Shown: one piece after another, positions 58,213 through 64,000 of the stretch
Layout: each line of letters opens with the position of its first letter
Numbering within the stretch: position 1 is the first letter of the stretch
From: Floccularia luteovirens
Lineage: Eukaryota > Basidiomycota > Agaricomycetes > Agaricales > Squamanitaceae
Length of the DNA stretch: 64,000 nucleotides
Reading direction: 5' to 3'
Assembly: GCA_009739215.1 (NCBI GenBank)
Contig: VSJF01000008.1
Span: 496,001 to 560,000 of the forward strand
Notes under the pieces: model-generated
Database searches by the model: none
Told to the model about the DNA's origin: nothing
The model's input: only the letters and a program-made list of their open reading frames with translations
Translations under genes and position numbers: made by a program

Positions 58213-58522
58213 TGTTGCGACAGCACGATCACATGATGGATTACATAATTCGTCAGGTGATAAGCCACATGTGATATGTCACATGATGTATCACATGACT
58301 ACACTCACATATGCCCTATGCCCTATGCCTTATGCATGGACCATCATATGTAAATATGTACATACAGCTAGAACTGTATATAAGGACACTCTTATGCAAA
58401 TAGATACCTTGTCCTATTCTATAGGTAGTAGTAGTAACACTAACCATAAGGTGTGATCCAAGTAAGCACAAGGTAAGACTTTGAGTTCCTCCACTGTGTT
58501 TTGCACACATGGCTGCTCAAAA
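58213..58522 (+). repeat. 3' LTR of copia element A
   Basis: 310-bp LTR in plus orientation from TGTTGCGACAG to GGCTGCTCAAAA. It shares the CATGTGA-type repeats, TATATAAGGACACTC promoter box and TAAGGTGTGATCCAAGTAAGC segment with the LTR at 52725-53036 and the fragment at 53037-53132. Confidence 0.85.
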
Positions 58523-59666
58523 GTTGCCTCCATGCGTGCCTTATATTGTCATTAAAGAACGTTGTGGGAAACCCCTACTACCTCGGAACGGATATGGTAA
58601 GCCTGAGACATAGTCTAAGCCTAACGCGCATCAGAGAACTTCCCCAACCAATCACAACGCGAAGCGCAACATTCAGTAATTCTTATGCAATCGACTACCC
58701 AAATTTCATATTGCAAAGCCCCAGACGCCACAAATGCCCTGCTCAGGACATGCGCCCCCATTCTTAATTCCCGCAGCACACTCTTCCAGACGCCACATAG
58801 CTTAATGAGAACCACGCGGCCCGCTGATGCCATCAACCATCAACTTTAGCTCACAAGCCCCTTGGCCGCCGCGTTTCCTAAAATTAGCCGGTAAAACCCC
58901 CGTATCAGCACCATCACTTATCTGATCATCGGTCTTAATCAGGATTATCATGCGGATTTGCCTTTCGGACCAAGAAAACAGCGCTCCTGCTAATATTAGT
59001 GCACAGGATCATGACTACCTTGGTCACGTGTGATGTGAGCACACAGTAACGCTCAGCCTTGCTGTGTTTCCACAAGGCAGACCAGATGGCCCTCCAGCAT
59101 TGTTTAGCCTTTCTTTCTCTTTTGTGAGTTTCACAATTCTATAACCAGTATAGCGCATGTTCCTGGTGATGCCCCTTGCGATTTTTTTTACTGTTACCAT
59201 TCATTAAATTTAGTACATTTCTCTGATTACTTAGTACTCTTTCCGCAACGCCCGTAGATATAAAAGATTGTAACTTAGATAGTGAAAGGGAGAAGTTTCT
59301 ACGATCCCAATCAGTTAGCATCTAAAATCTAAAAACCACTCTCAACCTACATATCCCTCATGCACCAAGCGCACCCACACTCCACAAGATAACATGCTCG
59401 CGCACATCTAACTGCGCCTCTCTAACGTGGACTTTGTCCGCATTCTTCCACACCTGTGTGCTACCACCATGCACTCCGTCATTTAATCCATAAGTCTACT
59501 CCTTAAATACAACCACCTAAGTTCTCAACAAGGAACTTTCTTCAGAATTAGCAGACGGATGCGCTGCTCCCCATTAGGCTTCTGAGCCTGCTCACACTTA
59601 CCTTTCCTTCAACATTATGCTGATTGCACTTTATTGCAGCAACCAGAAAAACTTTTAAGAAACAAC
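58523..59666. other. Unassigned DNA between element A and the Gag of element B
   Basis: No LTR copy, primer-binding site or coding region was found here, so element B appears to lack a normal 5' end. The sequence 59330-59640 is C/A-rich with few G residues, unlike the LTRs. Confidence 0.35.
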
Positions 59667-60548
59667 ATGTCGACCACCACTGTAATCGCTGCCATGTCTT
59701 TTGTCTTCTCTGGTGCTCGTTGGTTTGAGTGGAAGACTATGATGGAGACGTACCTTCAAACTGCCCAGTTGTGGCAGATCATCTCCAGAGTCCGGACTCG
59801 CCCATCCTCCCAAGACCCCGACAACGTCTTGGAAATGATGATGTTGTTGCAGTAGTCTTGGGATGATAAGGATGACAGCGCCATGGGATCGATAAAACAG
59901 AGGCTATCCCCCGACCTTATTCGTGCTGCTGCACGTGATGAGTGTAACCATTCAAGTGAATTGTGGCAATGGCTCGTTGACAGGTTTGAGGTAAAGGAAC
60001 TGGGTACCATCTATGAATTATATAAAAAAGTCAAGGATTTCAAACTTGGCAGTGGTAACCCAGAACCTGACTTCCTCCGCCTTGAGGACCTGTTTGGTAG
60101 ACTATCTGAAAATGACTGTCCCATCCCGGAACTCTTACAAGCGTTGATTGCATTATCTGCAATCCCTGAAAAATGGAGTACTGTAATGGCAAACTTGTTG
60201 CAAAACAAGGATGCCACCACATTGAAACTTACAGATATTAAAGCTGCAGTCACCCACCAGTTTACTGGTACAAACATACAGAAGGCTAACGCCTCTGGAA
60301 GTGGTGGACATGTGCAAAAAATGTCGAATGTAAAACACAAATCCAACAATAATCCTGTAAAAAAGTGGCATTTTGATGGAGGGGGTGAATTCCAGCAGAT
60401 GAAAGTGTTGCTGAAGGATATGGGAGTTATTGTTGAGAAATCTGTTCCATATGAGCAACAGCAGAATAGTAGAGCAGAGCAGTTAAATTGCACCTTAATG
60501 GACAAAGTGGAAGCTATGCAACATGACACCTGTATACCAGACAGCTAG
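59667..60548 (+). pseudogene. Gag joined in frame to the integrase second half (element B)
   Basis: Begins MSTTTVIAAMSFVFSGARWFEWK. A TAG at about 59853 interrupts it, where element A keeps CAG in the matching codon (53593-53595). From 59883 the frame is open and crosses directly from Gag (ending near NNNPVKKW) into integrase (HFDGGGEF...SVPYEQQQNSRAEQLNCTL) without a frameshift, so an internal deletion has created a Gag-integrase fusion frame. It ends at a TAG at 60546. Confidence 0.8.
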
Positions 60549-60560
60549 TGGAAATTTAGC

Positions 60561-61829
60561 ATGGAACAAGTAGTACACGTTTATAACCGAACTCCTATGG
60601 TGTGTCTAAAATGGCGTACATCTTTTGAGACTTTGCACAAAGTTAAACTGGAAGTTAACCATCTTAGAGTATTTGGCTATGGAGCCTATGTCTACCTCTC
60701 AGAAGAAAAATGGGTGAATAAACTTGCTCCTAAATCAGAGCTGATGGTATTCATTGGACACCCTGAAGGAGTAAAGGGCTATCGCTTTATGCGACTCCAC
60801 AATAATACTGTCTTTGTGGCTGCCACTGCAATCTTTGACAAGCTTCTCTTTCCAAAATGTCCTGATCAGAAACAGCGTGGTATCACTGAAATAGGACAAG
60901 ATCCCCCACCTCCTAGTCCATACAACTCGGACAACGAGGATAGTGAAGGCGATGATTCTATACCGCCCTCTCACGAACCATCTGAACTTAATTATTCTGA
61001 TAGACCAGACCAACCAAACTCTTGGGATCCTTTGGATGATGTGCGAAAAAGACCAGTACCTACATATGGACCGAGAAATCCACCACAAAATCCAAAGGCA
61101 CCCCATATTCCTTATCCTAGTAGTGAAGGGCTTGACAAAGCCCCAACTCCCTTCCCGTCTCCTAACAGGGAATCACGTCACTTACCTCCAGTGGAGAGGC
61201 CTCATACACCTCGACCAAGGAGTACAGCAGACGATATTGAGTACTCGCGACATCAAAGAGAGGGAATACCTGAAAGATGGTTTATACCTAGACAAGAACT
61301 GCCAAGATGCTCAGAGAGACAGAGAAGGATCCCTAGAAATGTCATACAAGACAACGCTTATGGAGATGATCCACTGCAACAACTGCAGAATCAGGATGAT
61401 TATGCTTATTGGCGAGATAACATCGACCAGCACTTTGTGCTGGAAGATAGGCAGTGTCGGGTTCCCATACCAACAGCGCCACCTCAGCCTACTAACAATG
61501 AGCGCCCTGATATAAGCACTAGGGATATGGATATAAGTCAAATGACTTATGTGACTAAATTGGCACAGGAAGGGGGTATAGAATTCACTGCCTATTTATT
61601 AGCGCATCGAGTTTCACATTCTGATGATCTAGTCTCAACTCAATTTAGAGATATAATGTGCCTTCCACCGGCTGCAAAAGAAGAATGGTTGATCGCTTGC
61701 CATGAAGAGATGGACGCTCTTCATAAGCGCAATGTAATGTCTGGACTTGTAGACCTACCCCAAGGTCAAAGAGCAGTTAAGAACAGATGGGTGTTTGTGG
61801 TCAAGTCCGATGGCCACAAGAAAGCATGA
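60561..61829 (+). pseudogene. Integrase C-terminus, linker and start of reverse transcriptase (element B)
   Basis: 422-codon open stretch. The start (YNRTPMVCLKWRTSFETLH, LRVFGYGAYVYLSEEK, ELMVFIGHPEGVKGYRF) is the conserved integrase C-terminal region of Ty1/copia. A Pro/Asp/Arg-rich linker of about 230 residues follows, then the beginning of reverse transcriptase (EEWLIACHEEMDALHKRNV, VKNRWVFVVKSDG). It ends at a TGA within the RT motif. Upstream it is separated from the Gag-integrase frame by one stop. Confidence 0.85.
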
Positions 61830-62009
61830 CTAGTTGCCAAAGGTTTCTCCCAGATTGAAGAACTCGACTTTGAGGAGATATTCTCGTCTGTTGTGAGATT
61901 TGAAACAGTGCGCATCCTGTTAGCGCTTGCAGCACTCAACAATTGAGCTATTACTGGCCTGGATGTCAAGTCTGCCTTCCTGTACGGCAAACTTGAAGAA
62001 GAGATCTAT

Positions 62010-62558
62010 ATGGTCCAACCTGAAGGCTTCATTGTCAAAGGACAAGAAAAGAAAGTCATCTGCCTGCAACGTGCTATCTATGGCTTAAAGCAAGCTGCAT
62101 TAGCATGGTGGAAAGGACTTGTTGAGTCAATGAAAGAACTTGGCTTTCAAAGAACTCAATCAGACGCAGGAATATTTGTCCATTGGTCAAAAGACCAGCA
62201 AGATATCGTGATAGCAATTATCTATGTCGATGATGCTATCTGGACTGGGTCCAATCCCAGACTCGTAAACAAGAAGAAAGAGAATTTCATGAGACGATGG
62301 GAATGTCATGATTTGGGAGATGTCAATGAATTTCTTGGCATGCGCATACAGCAGACAGGTCAGTCCTACAGGATAGATCAAGTCACTTATTTAAAGAAGG
62401 TACTTGCGCACTTCAGCATGGAGAATGCTCGTAGAGCTGAGACTCCACTCCCAGCTGGATACAAACCAGTCCCTAATGAGGGAATCGCCACACCAGCGTT
62501 GAGAACTGAGTTTCAACAAATTATCGGGAGCTTGCTGTACCTGATGATTGGAACTTGA
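62010..62558 (+). pseudogene. Reverse transcriptase core fragment (element B)
   Basis: Open stretch covering the RT palm and thumb: CLQRAIYGLKQAALAWW, the catalytic YVDDAIWTGS, and DVNEFLGMRIQQTG, ending at a TGA. The preceding 180 bp (61830-62009) contain further RT sequence with one more stop. The catalytic aspartates are retained although the frame is broken. Confidence 0.85.
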
Positions 62559-62589
62559 CCTGATATTGCATACGCAGTAATTAAGTTAA

Positions 62590-62955
62590 GCACATGTCGA
62601 GCAGCACCCTGTTTAACACAGTAGAGGGGACTGATCTTACCTTAGAACTTACTTAGACTTAGGGGCTTATGGTTCTAGTACTGACTACTACGAATGAAAT
62701 TCAACAAAGGACATAAGGTCCAGTAGCTCTACTTATATACATAATTGCTGTTTGTACAGCTTTGTAAAATGGTCTGTGCGCAGGTACACTAACATATCAT
62801 GTGACTATATATAGAAGGTTATAGAATCTTGTAGAATGTTCGTGGATATCATGTGCCATAGAGCATATGAGTGTGAGACACGTCATCAGTCACGTGCTCC
62901 ATCACATGATCAATTATGTAATCAGTCATGTGATTGTTGCTATCGCAACAGCACA
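62590..62955 (-). repeat. Solo copia-type LTR inserted in element B, with 5-bp target-site duplication
   Basis: A 356-bp LTR in minus orientation occupies 62595-62950 (TGTCGAGCAGC... to ...CTATCGCAACA on the plus strand). It is flanked by the 5-bp direct repeat GCACA at 62590-62594 and 62951-62955. Removing it and one copy of GCACA restores the element's reading register from RT into RNase H. It is related to, but clearly diverged from, the LTRs of element A. Confidence 0.92.
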
Positions 62956-63003
62956 TTTGCAGCAAACCCAACACAAGACCATGTGAATTAAGCAAAACAC
63001 ATA

Positions 63004-63540
63004 ATGTGTTACTTGGTTGGTATGCAACACTATTCCATCTTGTACAATGGAAAAAGTGGTGAAGGGTTATACTCGTACACTGATCCTGACTGGGCCTCTG
63101 ATGAAATATCGCGTAAGTCCCATACAGGTTTCTACATGATGCTAGCATCAGGCATTGTCGCGTGGCAATCACGCAGACAGAAAATGATTGCATTAAGTTC
63201 CACTGAAGCAGAATATATGGCTGGCTCAGACTGTTGTCGCCAGCTGATGTGGATACTGAACATGTTTCATGAGATTGGCTTACCCTTCATAAAAGCCATC
63301 CCAATCTACATGGATAATCAGGGAGCCAATTTTATTGCTTCCAATCCTGTCACTGAATGGCGCACCAAATACATTGACATCTGTTATCACTATATACATG
63401 AGTGTATCGAAAACGGACAAGTCAAGGTCTTCTTCATTGAAGGGGTTAACAATCCAGCTGACATGCTTACAAAGCCATTGTTGCAAGAGTTATTTATGAA
63501 GTGTAGAGCTCAATTACAGCTTGAATTTTATTTGCAGTAA
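63004..63540 (+). pseudogene. RNase H domain of element B
   Basis: 178-codon open stretch with the Ty1/copia RNase H motifs: YTDPDWASDEISRKSHTG, WQSRRQKMIALSSTEAEYMAG, PIYMDNQGANFIASNP, then the terminal VNNPADMLTKPL. It is separated from RT by the solo LTR and one stop codon at 62992. The 3' end is followed by a polypurine tract and LTR. Confidence 0.88.
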
Positions 63541-63712
63541 TTTTGATGCCATACAAGCACATAGACGTGCAATATATCCGTAAAATCATTCTTGGTCATA
63601 GTAAATCGAGAATACGGTGAATGCTGCTGTCTTTTTAAATCCTAAAGATTATCCACTTAGGAGTGCAAATGATTTGATTTATTCATCACATGCTGCACTA
63701 AGTGAAGGGGTG

Positions 63713-64000
63713 TGTTGCGACAGCAACTATCACGTGAAGGATCATATGATTCATGTAATGTGATATGTCATATGACCTAGTCATGTGACTCACTCATCAT
63801 ATGCTTTATATGTCACGTGCATTATGACTAAGCATGTTCTTTGATGTTCTACAATATTCTACAAAGAACATGTGATCTATGGAACTATCTAGCACGGACC
63901 ATTATTTACAAATATGCATATACAGTAAAACTGTATATAAGGACCTTGTACTTCATACTATGCCCCTTGTCCAATTACATTGGTAGTAGTCAGTATTAGC
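63713..64000 (+). repeat. 3' LTR of element B, cut by the window end
   Basis: Begins TGTTGCGACAGC after the polypurine tract AGTGAAGGGG and continues to the window edge. It contains the TATATAAGGACC promoter-like box and GGTAGTAGTCAGTA segment shared with the other LTRs. The 3' end lies outside the window. Confidence 0.85.

Larger units (their letters stand above)
59667..63540 (+). mobile_element. Ty1/copia-type retrotransposon B, internally deleted and inactive
   Basis: Order: Gag-like (59667-60356), the second half of integrase beginning at an FDGGGEF motif (from about 60373), an integrase C-terminal/linker region (60561-61500), reverse transcriptase (about 61660-62590; DVKSAFLYG, YVDDAIWTG and NEFLGMRIQQTG), an inserted solo LTR (62595-62950), and RNase H (about 62956-63540; YTDPDWASD, STEAEYMA, DNQGA, DMLTKPL). 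This is the Ty1/copia gene order (IN before RT). The nucleic-acid-binding knuckle, protease and the first half of integrase are absent. Stop codons interrupt it at about 59853, 60546, 61827, 61944, 62556 and 62992, so it cannot be autonomous. Confidence 0.9.

Noticed and set aside
1..64000. tRNA, rRNA or CRISPR features
   Set aside because: No T-loop-like GGTTCRANNCC in a cloverleaf context, no rRNA-like conserved stretch, and no regularly spaced repeat array was found.

Overview
This window looks like a piece of a basidiomycete (Agaricomycete-type) nuclear genome. Nearly every gene is split by many short introns (about 45-75 nt, GT-AG with occasional GC-AG). The gene families are typical of mushrooms: an F-box-like protein with an N-terminal coiled coil, DUF6533-type membrane proteins, an AsaB/CmcJ-like oxygenase, a LysM secreted protein, an OPT transporter and Ty1/copia elements. 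Splice sites were worked out by hand from reading frame, phase and family resemblance. No database search was possible.

Left part (1-18.4 kb): two paralogous PNPOx-like flavoprotein genes lie in inverted orientation around a C2H2 zinc-finger gene (1.2-6.2 kb). A 4.5-kb gene-poor stretch follows, then an AsaB/CmcJ-like gene, a protein with only the N-terminal domain of GTPBP1-type GTPases, and a complete 12-exon Nrap/Utp22 ribosome-biogenesis gene.

Middle (18.4-41.4 kb): a 1.7-kb near-perfect inverted repeat with two outward-facing TATA boxes near its centre; an OPT oligopeptide transporter; a SUV39/Clr4-type histone H3K9 methyltransferase with three SUMO-interaction-like motifs; an F-box-like protein; a ubiquitin-conjugating enzyme (E2) with a SIM-like tail, divergent from Yif1; an Ind1/NUBPL-type Fe-S P-loop protein tail-to-tail with Yif1; a secreted LysM protein; and V-ATPase subunit E.

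Right part (41.6-51.4 kb): two DUF6533-type membrane protein genes flank a gene fusing a carboxymuconolactone-decarboxylase (CMD)-like domain to an alpha/beta hydrolase. A decayed second copy of the CMD half lies about 5 kb away.

Right edge (51.4-64 kb): repeat-rich DNA containing two decayed Ty1/copia-type elements (A and B), with LTRs in both orientations. One solo LTR sits inside element B and is flanked by a clean 5-bp target-site duplication. This region carries no recognisable host gene.

The most unusual items are the palindrome with its central bidirectional promoter-like core, the CMD-hydrolase fusion in an order opposite to bacterial PcaL and bracketed by membrane proteins, the SIM-rich SUV39 and E2 proteins lying within 7 kb of each other, and the free-standing GTPBP1 N-domain.
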